From: Apus apus
Taxonomy: Eukaryota; Chordata; Aves; Apodiformes; Apodidae
Assembly (NCBI RefSeq): GCF_020740795.1
Contig: NC_067304.1
Location: forward strand, 3,710,056 to 3,774,055
Length of the DNA stretch: 64,000 nt
Direction: 5' to 3'
In this document: positions 46,861-59,960 of the stretch, piece after piece
Numbering within the stretch: position 1 is the stretch's first letter
Layout: the number at the start of each line of letters is the position of its first letter
The notes under the pieces: model-generated
Databases searched by the model: none
The model's input: only the letters and a program-made list of their open reading frames with translations
What the model was told of the DNA's origin: nothing
Made by a program: the position numbers and the translations under genes

Positions 46861-49479
46861 AACTTTTCCCCTCGGATGGGGTGGGCTGTCAGCCTGATTA
46901 TTTCACTGCTGAGAGCTTCAGCTCAGTTGCAAGGCTGTGCTAGCTTTACTGTGCTAGCTTTACTTTGTGCTCTGCTGTTTGGGCTGATGCTGAGAAGCAG
47001 AGATCTGGTGTGGTTTGTACAGATCTGTGTGTCCAGTGCCTCACCAGGGTGCTGTGCTTCCAGCTTGCTGTGCTCTCAGCTTGTGCTTACAACGTAGAAG
47101 TTGTACTTCAGTCCAGGAAAAGAAGCACCCAGTGCAAGCCCCTGTCTGCCCCAGCATTTCTAAAGACAAACTGAATTTCTCAAGCCTCATTCTGTGCTGC
47201 TCACTCAGAGCAGATTCAGCAAATCATTCTGAATATTGCAGACATGAGAGAAAACCCAGGTAGGCTGAGGACTGTGGCTAACTTGAAAGCAGGAAAAGTG
47301 AAATTCATCAAAGAAGCTACCAATTAGTTACTTCACTCAGGGACATGCTGCAGGGAAGGAAGCACAAGGTTTCCAGCGTGTGAATACATTTCTGCTCAGC
47401 ACTTGCATTGCTGGGCAGCCTGCTCCGTGGGGCGTGGGAGTGGGGAAGTTGGAGTAAGGGCATTATACTGAATTTAATCTTGTATTCATATCTTTCAGCA
47501 TGGGGACTCTCCTGGGGCTGATCTAGGGCAGAGAGAGCCTTGCAAAGCTGCCAGGTTTGTCTCGGGGGTGGAGGAGGAAGCGGAAGTAGAAGTGTCTGGG
47601 TAAAAGTATCTTGAGCCAGCAATCGTTTCTTCTCATTGATCAGGCAAAGGGAGGGGCTGTGAAGGGGCTTCTCCTCATTTTGCTGCCCCTTTCCTTCACC
47701 CTCAAGGAAATGAACACAGCCTGGTCCCATCCATAGCTGGGACACAGCCACCCCTCTGCACAGACCCGAGACACTCTTCCTTTCCTTCCTCACTTCCAGG
47801 CTGGATGCAGCCCCTCTTCCAAGCATCCAGGCACCCTGAACGAGCTGCTCACCGAGAGCCTTTTGTAGTCCTGCCAATCTCTACGAAAACTTTAACATCT
47901 GCCAGTGCCCACCACAACACCACAACCCCTGCCATTCCTGGCAGCCACACAGCAGGCTCCAGAGGCTGCTACGGTGCTTTTGTGACCCAGGGAAGCAGCA
48001 TGTGGGTTTTCCTTCTTTGGAAGCGTGGCCCTGCTCCACATCCCTGCTCAGCTCTGCCCTCAGTGCAGTGTGGGGGGTTTAACTGGGCTGTGTGGCTGTC
48101 TCCTACGTCACATGTTTTTGAGAAGCTCTTGCCAGCTTCCTGCTGAGGAGCTGATCCTGCTGACGTCTGCAGAGCAGGCCACGTCAGGCACGGCCGGGAA
48201 GGGAAACGCAGTCCTTTTTTGGGTGCAGACTAGAGCAAAGTCTGTTGGTGTGAGCAGAGAGGAAGGCTGAGGCTCAGGAACAGCTGGGCTCTGTCAGGAA
48301 TTCAGCACCAAGAGATTCAACAATGCCCAGGATAAACACACTCCAGGACTGGCAGATCTCCCTCTTTTTCTGAGCTCAGCACAATATTTTCCTTTCTCTT
48401 TTAAAAATGTTATTTCGCTGCTGATAATTAATTGGGGTGGAATGCTTTTCCTGAGTTATATTTAGATTTTCTTCTCTGACTGCACTCCCCCATTCCAGCT
48501 TCTCTAGTGCAGCTCTATCACTGTGCTTTTGAAATGGAAACAGTCCATTTGCCTTCCACAAAACGTAGCAGTATCATGTTCTGAGGCAGCACCTGAACTG
48601 GGGCACTTTTGGGGGTTCAAAAAGGCTGTGCTTGTGGAGAAAGAGAACTTGAGTACCAAAGCAGAACCACTCTGTACCTCCAGCTTTAATCCGGGGGCTT
48701 TCAAGTACCTGGAAAAGATGGAACAAAACACCCCTGGATCAGAGGAGGCTTAAAGTGGCTTGTTATTCAGAGTAGGTTATATATATGTGCATGTATTTGG
48801 AAATTTGGACAGTTTACAAGTTTTTGAGATAGGCATAAGTCAAATCCCCACCTGACTGCTCCTCAGCTTCTGGGAAAACCCGAAGCGAGACACAAGATCC
48901 ATAGCAGGGCACCTTTCCCCAGCACACATGTCCTACCTGCCTGGCAAGGCTTTGCCTTCTCTGCCTTCCCTGCAGCTCTGACGTGGCTGCGTGCTGCAAA
49001 GTTCCTCCTTTCGTGTGGGTGGCAGTGAGATAAGGCTCCGCTCTGCGCCTACGTGGCAGTTCAAAATAAATAAATAAATAAAAGGGGAATTAAAAAAAAA
49101 CCCACCAACAACCAGGCTACCAAGGTGACAGAGCTACGAGGAGGAGATAGTTAATCTGAGAACAGCTTTCTACCCTTGAATAAACAACCCAAAATGAAGG
49201 ACAATTACAGTGCTGCCATTGTGGGCTGGAAAGTCCCTTTACCCTCCAGCCCAGCCTGAGTCCCGGCCCTCCCAGCGCTCCCGCCGGGTGAAGGAGGGTG
49301 TTGCCATGAGGGAGGTTCACACCCAGGTCCCTAATCTTATCGAGCAGGGGTGGAAAACCTGTTCAGCAGGGTCACAGAGCAAGACACAAAGTGGGTCCAT
49401 CAGGAGCACTTCTGTTTTTCTCATCTTGGTCAAGATGTGGTCAGAGTCTTCTCTGTCCCGTGTGTGATGCCTTTCTTTG

Positions 49480-49660
49480 CATAGTTAAGGCTGCATAAAG
49501 TGTAATTAGGCAGACCTATATAATTAAGACAATTAGGTAAGGTAAGCACCCCACAGAGTAATTGTGGCCAATTTTTAGCATACCCAGGGGCACTTACAGG
49601 GCCCAAGGTGGCCCTTCAAATTATTTACCTCCTCACATGTCTTAAAGCGCTTAGCTTAGG
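49480..49660. promoter_or_regulatory. Candidate noncoding element with homeodomain-type cores
   Basis: Within about 35 bp there are three ATTA-type cores (TAATTA at 49503, TAATTA at 49521, AATTAG at 49531), followed by CCAAT-like GGCCAATTTT and a GC-containing stretch. The composition contrasts with its surroundings and resembles developmental enhancers. This is pattern-based only. Confidence 0.25.
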
Positions 49661-52600
49661 TGTGTCTTAGGTGACATCTTTGAAGTGGACATTGTTGCTC
49701 TACTCTTGCTGAGAAACAGCTGGCTGGAGAAGGATTCTTTCTCTCTTCTTCTTCTTTCTAGCAAAAAAAGAAAAAAAAAAGGAGTTTCATATCTTGTTTT
49801 TGTTCTGAAGCAGACTGAAACTCAGACTCTGGATGTGGGTGACCCAGATTCAGAAGAAGGGCTTGATTTTGAGAGCTGTGTCTCTGCAGGGGAGCGTGGG
49901 TTGCTCGAGGCAGAGGCTCACTTGCTTGCTTTCTTCCTCTCTTGCTTTTGGAGGAGAAATTCCAGTCTGGTTCTGAGAAATCTTCCCAATTAAATGGTGC
50001 TGATGTGAAATAAATTCCTTAAAGGTGAGCGAGCTCTGTGAAAGCAGCTCTGGGAGGAGAGGAGAGTAACAACCTTTGGTGCTGCAACACCCCACTCCCC
50101 TGGCTCACCAGGCCTCGTGTTCTGCTGCACTGACATCCATCCAAGAGAGCTCCAAGAAACTCAGTGAATTTCATTTTTTTTGGTAGCTTCTAAAAGGTTT
50201 ATAATCCCAGTGGGTCTTCTGCCCTCTCCCGACCCTAAAACACACATCAACATCCCAAACTGAAATGTGATTTTATCCTTTATTCTTTTTCTCTGCTTCT
50301 TTCAGCTGAGTGCTGTGTTTCAGACCTTAACATAGACCTGCAGAGCCAGTTCATGTTTTCAGTTTTCTTCTTAGAAATTTTAATTAAGAGCTCACCCCTT
50401 GCAGGAGGGAAAGAAAAGCTTCAAACATGAGAAGACTTGTGATGAGATCTCAAAAGCTGGCAACTTTGAGCTGGAATTCCTGATGGTGGAACAGAAGAGT
50501 TTCAGCACAATGTGGTCTTGGTAAAAAAGAGGGAAAACAGCCATTTATGGCAGACAAATGTGTACAATTGCCAAGCAAGGGCCCTCCTGGGCTCTGGAGC
50601 AGGCAGGGTGAAGGGTGCATAGTTATTATTAGCTGCTTTGTATGGTAAAAAGGACCTTCAGCTGCCTGGGCTCTGCAAAAGTTGCTTCACTCAGGAGTAC
50701 TCTTGAGAATCAGGGAGTGGAAAGCAGGAATTTGAGACCCTTTTAAGGTCTGTTTACTCTTCCAACCTCTGCAGATTTCAAGGGCAGTGAGGCAAAGTAC
50801 GTGAGGCAAATCTGAAATGGTTATCACGGGGAGAGCTGCAGGCACAGGAGGGTCTGGAGCTCCCTGGAGCCCTGTCAGCCAGGATTTATGGGGCACATGG
50901 GAATGTTTGCCTGCTCCCAAGGGTTGTTTCCGAAGCAAGGGCCTGTGATCCAGGCTGAGAGTGGCCCCTCTGCAGGGACTGTGAGAAAACAGCCCCGGGC
51001 CTTGTGTTTTCATATGGCTTGTTGCTAGGAGGAAACAGGAAGGTGATTTTCCCCTCCCTTCCCCTCTCACACAGTGTTTTCTGTGAGGAGACCTTCACAG
51101 CATCCATCCTCTTCCTAGCAGGGGGTTGCCTCTCAGCTGCGCTCCCAGCTCTTCCCACTCATTAGAAATGCAACTTTCAGGTTCACAAGCCTCCAGGTGC
51201 TTTCATAATGGGAAGTGAGCCTCCAGGAGACTCCATCAGGAAACTGAGGCACGTACTGAGGAAAAGGGAGTTGCTTTTGCAAACACAGAGCAGGCGGGTG
51301 CCAGCAGCAGCATCAACCCAACTGTGCTTGTTCAGCTGCTTCTCAGGCCAGCAGGGAGGAACACACAGCAGAACTGGGCAGTAAGGGATTTCAACCTGGC
51401 TTCACACCCTAAGATGGGCAGCAGGGATGCAGTTTTGGATTCTGAGAGCCTCCAACAGGCTGCATTGAAATAGAAGACCCTGGTAGATGTTCACAGAGTC
51501 CCACAGTGGAGGTTGCAGAAGCATGTGAGCTACAGCTCTTGTTTTATGCTGCCATAACATCTGCAGTGCTGAGATCCAGATGTCCCAATTGCTGGTGATC
51601 CAAGACACTGTTTAGGGCAGCCCTTTAACAAGATTTCACATCCAGATCTGAGTCTGGTCAGGGTGAACTAACAGCTAGAATGTCAGCAGAAGATCTTGGC
51701 TATAGAGCTGCTGTGCCTCTGCCCAGCTCTGACACAGCAAACTGGGTTTATCTGGTACTGGAGTTGCTGGGGATGCTGTGAGCAAAAGATGGATGAGCTG
51801 GTGGTTAGGAATTTGAGTTTCAGGGGGACACCTCAGGTCAATTCCTGGCTCCATCACAAACTGCTGGCCTGCCTCAGGTATCCCATTCTGCTTCCTGTGA
51901 TTCAGTTTACCTTCTGGGAAGTAGGGGAGAAGAAATAGCACCCAACTTTGTGGCTAGTTTGGGGGGATAGCTATATCCAAAACACCTATGGGAGGGATGA
52001 GTGTGTTGCTGAGCCCACAGTACCCAGGCTGTGAAGGGAATCAGCAGGACATGTGCTGCTCTCAGTGGGGCTCCAATCCCTGCCTGGCACCTCAGTCCCC
52101 TTCCCCTGCCTGTTCTGCTGTCTGGGCTGCTGACAGATTGGGCTGTGCTTTCCCATCCGTGAGGAAGGTTTCCTGACAGAGCCCAGTGAATAATTCACTC
52201 AGCACAGCCTCAGCCAAGGCCCAGCACAGGAAGGGGAAAGTGGGTTATTATTGTTTTTCCAAACCTTTTGTTTTCTAAGAAACGTGGCTGCAAAGCCCTT
52301 CTGCCAAAGCCTCTCTTGAGAGCCCAGCTCTGAGGGTAGGTCTTCCTTGGAGCTGCTGTGCCCAAAAGGGGAATTAGGCCAGCAAGTGAGCTGCATGTTG
52401 TTTCTTTTACAACTCAATAGCTGTTCCCCTGGTGACACTGCTCACCCCGCTCTCCATCCTCCCACACACTGTGGCTGTCACAGATCTTCAGTGCTTCCTT
52501 TGCACAACCTTTTCCTCTGTCACCCCGCAGGGAACAGTGTCCACGTGCTGGGTTTCCAGTCGTTCTTGCCATGTCTTAGCCCCCATGATTGTTTCTTGGT

Positions 52601-55600
52601 CCCTGCTCAAATTCCAGAGGTGCTGAGAGATCTCAGATGGCTTTGCTGATGGGAGACAGGGACATAGCTGTCTGGGGTGGGAGTGGGACCATCCCTGCCA
52701 TTACTGGTGGGTGGGGTGGGGCAGGGCTGGGGTACAACTGGGCTCCCAAAAGCATTAATTATAGTGTGAGGTGGTGATGAGCATGTGGAGGACAATCAGT
52801 CCAAGGAGCTTTGGGGAGCACTGGTCAGCAAGGGTGGACTGAAGCAGCCTGGGCCAGGATGCTGGTCTCTCAGGATCACCCGTGCTCTAGCAGGGTCCTG
52901 GGAGCCTGGTCTTTGGCCATCACATCCCTGTGTGATCACATCTCCAGCCACACGTCAGGGCTGGAGACTATTTCCAGGATACTGAAATTAAGTTTAGCTG
53001 AAGCAGGTTTAAAATTGCCTGTTTCATTCCAAACACAGCTTCTCCATGAAGCTCCTGGGTTTTTGTAAAGCGAGGCCGAAGTCCTGAGCAGAAATTGAGC
53101 AATAGATGAGGGCGTCAAAGGTCTGACCTGAAAAAGGCTCAGGAATCCAACCCCCAGCTCCTCTCCTCAAATGTACACAGATAAAATCACGACTCCCTTA
53201 ATTCCTCTAAATATGAGTGAAAAAATCCCCCCAGAGCCTCTGCTAAAGCCTTGGCTGTTGCTGAAATGCAGAGTACATGAACAGAGCACTTATGTGCTGC
53301 TTCTGTGAGTAATACATGTGGCTCTAACCTGAAATTTGGGATCCAAACCCAGATGAACTCTGTGTGCAATCCAAAGCCATGCCTAAACCCAGATTTTTGA
53401 GCAAATGACCCCTACTTTAATAACTGACCAGCTCCCTCCCTCCCTGCCTGGTTGCACACACCCTGGCAGTGCAGGGTGAGACCCAGCTCTGAAGCCAGAA
53501 ATCTGCTGGGCTCTGGTCTCCCTGACTTGCTTGGAGAACAAAACTTTCTGTAGGACTTCTGTGACAGGCAGAGTGGAGGAAACCTCATCTGCTTCCTCTG
53601 CTGGAGTCTGCAAGACGGGAGGCACAGGTGTGAATGCTGCTATTGAGTCTGTCTGTGCTCTGATGCTCAACTGGCCTTTGGTGGCAGCTACAAAGAAGCT
53701 GTGAAATTGTGGATGGTGAGGAGGTTTGCAAAGCACCGGAGGGTGGATGTGTGTGGTACAGCCCATGCCTGCCTCCCCCTGCCCAGGTGCAGCACCCCAC
53801 CAAAAACCAAGTAGCCAGCTTAGCCAGGGAGGGCAAGGAATCCTTGGGAACAGCCTAGAGCAGTCCTGCAGAGTCCACCTGCTACCCAGGAGGTATCACT
53901 CCAAGCAGGGATCAGCCTGCCTCTTGGGAAAGGGCACCACCCAGACCTAAGCTCTTGTAGGGTGTTGCCCTGCTTTATCTGGGCCTTCTTTGTGCACTAA
54001 TTGATGTTTGCAGGGGTTGGGAGGTTTGCTGGGCTCTGGGAAGCAATGGCTTCTTTCATATTTGTGGGTGTAGCCTGAGAAGAACCCCAAGGATCTTCTC
54101 CCAGTGTCCCTCCTCTCCCACGCTGCAGCCTGGACCATCCACACGTTGCAGCTCTCGCTGGCTGAAAGACAAAAGCCCCCCTGTGGATTTGCAGTCTGGA
54201 CATACAGAGGCCACAGGGGGAGGGATGGATGGGGCAGAGCTTTGTCAGTATAGCAGCTAGAGATTGTGCCTGACATAATCCATCCTTTGGAGTTGAGCTG
54301 GGGACCAAGGAGAGGGCTGGTAGGGAGGCTGGATCCCTATGGCCAGATCCACAGCCTGTGCTGGTAATGAGATTCTGGATTTAGCCTTAACCAGGTCAAC
54401 TTGCCATAAACTAGACTGAGCATGATGTAACAGTGCTGGAGCAGGATGAAATCTAGAAGTCCTAGAGATTCTTGTCTTGTCTTTTGTCAAGGAGCACCTG
54501 CTGCACTGAGCCTTTGAAGCCTGGATGGGGCTGGCTCGATCACTTCAGCCTTGTGGGAAAGAACAGAACTTCCCAGAAAGATCCCATTTTCTGTTAGCCA
54601 CTGTATGTCCTATAAAACCCTCCAGCAAGGGACACTGTGGTGGTAGCTCAGGTCTCTGATGCCACAATAGAAATTGCTTTGATCTGTAACCATCTCCTGC
54701 TCTTCTCCTCTAACGTGTGGGTAAATCAGCTGCTCTTCTCAGGCTTTCAAAAAACACATTCAGGCCCAGCAGAGATCCCCACTCAGTGCTGAGATGTCAG
54801 GCAGCTCTGAACAGGGTCAGTAAATTCACTTCCCAGCTGCTACAGCAGCAGTGGCCTTGGTGCTCTTGCCTTGTTTTTTTGCCGATGACTTGGTTGCTGT
54901 GGCACTGCAACCCACGGGGCCCTGCATTGCTGCTTTATAAGCAATAAAGGCAGATTTGGGCAAAAGTGCTGCCTTGGCAGATCGTCACAACATTGCTCCC
55001 TGCCTGAGCTGGAGTTTGGCAGACAAGTCACATTCTCACCACCTAAAAAATCCTGCCTTGTGGCTTCAGCCAAAGGGTTGCGTTGGGATTTTTTTTTAAC
55101 TTCTCGTTTCTAAGAAAAGAAAAATCCTTTTTTTTTGTAGCATGGCTATAGTGTGAAATCCCTATATATAACCCTCCAGGCTCCCTTAGAAGGAAAGGTG
55201 TGAGATGGACCCAAAGAGGGAAGTCTGACAAGCTCTGGGTGGGGGGAGGAATGCTGGCCCCTCACCCTGCCCAGCTGCAGCGCAGCTCAGGGGAAGGGCC
55301 CTGGATCTTGCCTCTGCTTTGTGGCTTGGAACAAGTCACAGCATCTCTGAGACTCAAGTTTCCTGCTGTCCTGGTTGTTCTATCTCCCACTTTAGACCAT
55401 AACTCCTCAGCTCATGGGGTTGTTCCTGTCTGGTGCTGAGGAGGACTTGGCTCAGGTGTCCTGTGCTATTGGTGGGTTTGCCACCAGAGTTAGTGGTGGG
55501 TTTACCTGTTGCCAGTTGTGGGGAGGGAACTCGTGTTTTGACTGGAGCCAGTATTTATTCTGGGACTTCCTTGAAAAAGAGCAGAGCCTGGGTCAGCAGA

Positions 55601-58600
55601 CACACCCCAGGGTGCTGTGATAAGGGAGAATTACAAGGGGCAATTTGGGCACATCTGTGTCTCACACGTGCTGTTTACCTTGTGCTGGAGACAAGGGCTG
55701 GGGGAAGATTTCATCGCCAAGGGCTGGTGAAGGGCAGAAGGGCTGGAGCAGGACAAGGGGCTGTCCAGGGGCACGTCTTACTGCTGTGTCTCACTCCCAG
55801 AGTCCTGCTGCTCCTTGTTCCATTTCTGAGATAGAGACAGGGCTCTGGACTCTTTATCTCATAAACTAACAAGCCTGTTCCAGGCTTTACAGCTGACAAT
55901 TTTCTCTGGACCCAACTGTGCAAACACCTCCATCCCCACACTGCTCTGGGCCTGTTGCCTTGGTGAGCTGGACCTTTTCTATTGTCCCCTTTCTACTCTC
56001 TCAAGCTTTGTTCGACAGGAACAGGGGTAGGCAGAGGCAGTTACATCCTGCAGAGAGGATGTGGAAAAAAACAATAACTAAATGCAAACCATCTCTGAAA
56101 TCAGTGTGAGGTCATCTACACATCTTCCCCCAACGAGACAGCTTCAGGAGGAAGTGTAGGCTGAGGCTTTGTCTCCTGCCGATAATATTGAGCTTGAAAC
56201 AAATGTCTTCTTACACAAGATGCTGGTCACCATGGGTTCAGCAAGAAGTTAGTAAGGCTGAGGAGAAAACCCCAGAGTGCACTGAAGGCAGCTGGAGCCA
56301 GTGAGTGCTTAGCACCATTGGAAATCTAGGTCCAAAGTCCTAAGGAGTTTGAAGAAAAAACAACTCTTTGTGCTTGCGACTCCCCTGAGTCCAACAATGT
56401 TTGCATCCCAAAATACTTGTGAACAGATGTGACATTCGCAGTGGGTCAGATAACTTGTTTTCCATGAGGAAACATGACATGCAGTGAGGAAAGTGGATCA
56501 GAGGGAGGTCGTTCTGTGAAAAATGGCTCCTAGGAACTACGTGGTCCCTTGTTGAAGCTCGGGGCTTCAGCTACAAAAGCTGCCACGTTCAAGGGCTGTT
56601 GGGAAGAGCACCCACCTCTCAGTCCACATACAAATCCGTTCAGAAGCAGAGGGGAAAGTTTAAAGGTTCCTGATAGTCTACAAAGGAAACTGCCCAGACA
56701 TGCCCAAAATGTGTCCTGACATGTCCTGTCCACAAATCCCAAGGCACTGGGAGCTGGGTGGGGAGTCAGGTTACAGGGGACACAGACCGAACAAAGGACC
56801 AGGCTGATGAAAGACATTCAGGCACCAAAATAGGTGTCGAGGTGCCTAGCAAAGCCCAGTGCCAGGGAGTCACACGGGAGAAGCTTCCAGGAGCTGGGCC
56901 CACCTAGAAGGTGTCTCCTGCTGGTCCTGCCAGTGGTCTAGGCTGCCGGGAATCGATCCGTGCGGTGAATCATGGGCTGCTCGAGCAGCCAACAGGTTAA
57001 AAGGGCTTTGTTTTCTGTCCGTGTCCTCCCTCTCCCCCCAGTTGCATTTCACACGGTTCAGTCAGAGTCTCATTTCACAACTGTGTGTTTTGAAAGGACT
57101 TATTAGTTGTAAGTGTAGGCTGGGCTTTAGACTCTTGCCTTATTGTTTACCCTGCCTGCTAGGCCTGTTCCCGGGGTCAGACCTGGGTTACCAATTACAG
57201 TTGTGATTAAATGTACTAGCCCAGCTTACCCCTGGGTTTTTTTTTTTTTTCCCCTTAAATTCCCAGTAATTGTGTTTAACTGGTGTTAGCAACCAGGTGG
57301 CTGCTGGCACTGCTGTCACAACTGTCTATGCCTTCTCCAGCAGAGCCAGATAATGAGATTTGAACCCTCCCAATACATCTATTATTTTTACAGTTCAGAA
57401 CTGTTCCCAGAGACTTTTTTTTCTCTCCTTAACGTAAAGAAAACCAGCCCTTGGCTTCCCAAATCTACAGAGATAACCTTCAAATCCTTCTCAAATGCTA
57501 GGGTGATTGGGAAGGGACCCACTGGGGAGAAGTGACAGCTAATTTAGCAATCTGTGGGACCCTCTAATCGGGAGGATTTGAATGTTAACTCTGTGTGACT
57601 ATTTTGCTGCTGGTAGCAGGGGGTGCAGATTTACACTGTGGCTGCTTGACTGGCAGCTGACTCTAATGGTATTCGAGGACAGCTTAAAATGCTTTTTGTG
57701 TCTCATGCCTTATGAACTTCAGCCCAGCAGACTAAAAAAGGTTTCGTCACCCCCAAAACCCTAACAAGCCAAACTGTAGCGTGGGAACAGTTGCCTCTTA
57801 GGTGTACATAAAACACCCTGAGTTGCTGACTCTTGAAAAGCATAAGTCCCTGTGAGCAGCTTGGTCTGTCCATGCTGAGTTTTAACCCATGATTGAAAGC
57901 CAAACGTTCCCCTTTTATTGTAAAATTTCCAGCTTAACTGGTTTTGAACCTCATTTGGATAAAGAGGGCCAGAGTGTTTGAAAGCCTATCTGAACTTCTA
58001 ATTCCTGTCAAACCAGTTACAAATCTAGTCTGGCCCATTGCTATGGAGAGGTTTATTGTTTTTTGGGGTGTTTTTTTTAATTGAAATCTAAATGCTCTCA
58101 GCAATTTCCAGCTAAACGCAGGGCGGAAACTAATCTAGTCAGAACAGCCTTAAAACCATCTCTGACTTCTCTTTTTAAGATGAATTTTATTTTCTAATTG
58201 TTCGTTTACTCTGTAGCTCCTCAAAGCAATTTGAAAGCACGTATTAAGTCTTATGCCCTGTCTTTAAGCCTGCAGACTGCTTGTAACAGGGCCAGAAATT
58301 AAGGGCACATAACCCGCTTAGAGATCCTTGAGCTCCACAGGAAATCTCTTATTGGAAGAGCTTAATGAAGACAATCTGATTTTGGGGACCAGGGCCTGTG
58401 TCAGACCATATGAACACACACCAGACAAAGGCCTTAAGCTTCACAATGGGAGCCTTTTAGAATCATGATGATTAAGAATAAATGGAGGATCAGAATTTGG
58501 AGAATGGTGCCACCACTTACTTCATCCCCTTGTGGAGCAGGGGGGACCAGGGGAACCTGCTTGCCAAGGTTAGATCATCAGCAGCACTTAAGGAACACTG

Positions 58601-58689
58601 TTAGCCTTAATGGCAAATAAACCTGCACTTGCTATTAGGGCTATTTTTGGCAGACTGGAGGACAGAAGACCTCTTGCTACAAATATTGT

Positions 58690-58745
58690 CCAGTGAGTCA
58701 GGACTGGATGATATAATCTGAGTACTTTTTAAAGTCCTTCTGTTG
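58690..58745 (+). mobile_element. Possible short diverged CR1 3' end
   Basis: GTCAGGACTGGATGATATAA followed by CTTTTTAAAGTCCTTCTG resembles the CR1 3' segment (GGACTGGATGATCTTTGAAGGTCC type). It is only about 55 bp, so identification is weak. Confidence 0.4.
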
Positions 58746-59859
58746 GATGGGGGAACCAAACCTTCTTCTCTGTGAGCTCTGCTCAGGCCTCCTGTGCTTT
58801 ATTACAGTAGAAAAGTTAAAGAGTTTGGCTTTTTTTTTTTTTTTTTTTAAATTTATTTTGGCTTTTACTGATACATATTCTAGCAGGATGGATTTGCTTG
58901 CTTCCTAATTTGCTGCTGCTGACTGTACCCACGCGTGGTGAGCGTGTCTGCTGGCTGACAGCACCGGCCTCTTTGAAGTGATGAAGCTGTGTGGACAAGC
59001 TTGCTCTGTGTGTTTACACAGCCTCTTCCAGGGGCCTCCGGCTGCTGCTCCAGTAGAAATCACCTCCCCCTGCATTGTGCTGTGCTCTGGGTTTCACATG
59101 CACCCCTGTGCTCTTTCATGTGTGTTGCTGACTTAAAAAAAAAATAAAATAATGCACCACAAAACAACAACAACAAAAAGTCCTTAGACTTTAATCCTTG
59201 GGTTTATTTCAAAGCTTACAAAGGCAGATCTGGTTTATAGCAAGAGATTTGCTTGATTCCTTGTGCTCTGTGGATGAATGGAGTGGCAGATGGAGTGGGG
59301 AGGACTCAGAGACCCCTTGGCTCTGTCGTCTTGCTGGCTTGACCCTACTTGTGTGCCTGCTGCCCAAAGCGCTTTTCTTCTAAGCTGCACAGAACACAAA
59401 ATGGGGTCAGTGCAGCCCTCTGCTTGGGCAGTATCTGTTATATCCAGCTCTTCTACGATTTCAAAAGCTATTTTCTTCCTCTCTGCTCTGGCTTGTTGGT
59501 TACGCATTGCCACACAGCCACGTCTCGTGCTTCAGAAGGCGTGAAATCCCTTCTATAGTGTGTGCACATAGGAATGACAGAGGTGCAAATGAAATGAGCT
59601 GCAGAGTCTGGAAGCGAAAGGCCTCAAAAAATCCTATTACACCCTTGAGTCATGGGAAATAATTGGAGTTTTCAGACCTGCTGTATAAAGGGGTGCTGGG
59701 AAGCCTCCCCCTGCCCCGCCGTGCGAAAAGCCCGTCTTTTGAGGGGGACAGGCAGGCCGGTGCTCTGGCTGCCCTTTACCCAAGTGGGACAGGACTCTTG
59801 AGAGGTTTGGTAAGAGCCGTGGTGAGGTGGAGCTGTGCTGGCAGGAGCAGCTCCTCCTT

Positions 59860-59960
59860 ATCAGGGAGCGCCGCGGCCGCAGGACGGGAGCGGCTCTGTG
59901 GGAACCGGCGGCGGCGCAGCCTCCGCGGGGCTGCTCCTCGGGCACAGGCAAACCCAGATG
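59860..59960. promoter_or_regulatory. Small CpG-rich patch upstream of BTG2
   Basis: A roughly 100-bp block rich in CpG (GGAGCGCCGCGGCCGCAGGA, GGAACCGGCGGCGGCGCAGC) lies about 1.65 kb upstream of the BTG2 ATG, separated from its promoter island. It may be a BTG2 upstream element or an unannotated first exon; no coding evidence. Confidence 0.35.

Larger units (their letters stand above)
46861..59840. other. Long gene desert upstream of BTG2
   Basis: About 13 kb without a recognised exon, RNA gene or large repeat. An (AAAT)n stretch lies at about 49065-49085. Patches at 49480-49660 and 57990-58360 look like regulatory noncoding DNA. Frames of 127-186 codons (for example 47317-47877 and 53383-53766 on the minus strand) match no family I know and lack clear exon context. 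Confidence 0.4.

Noticed and set aside
47317-47877. 186-codon minus-strand frame
   Set aside because: No recognisable domain or splice context, with internal Pro/Leu low complexity. Several chance frames of similar size occur in this window.
53383-53766. 127-codon minus-strand frame with an acceptor-like TTCTTTGTAG inside it
   Set aside because: The composition looks somewhat protein-like, but I recognise no family, find no partner exon, and the length is within chance for 64 kb.
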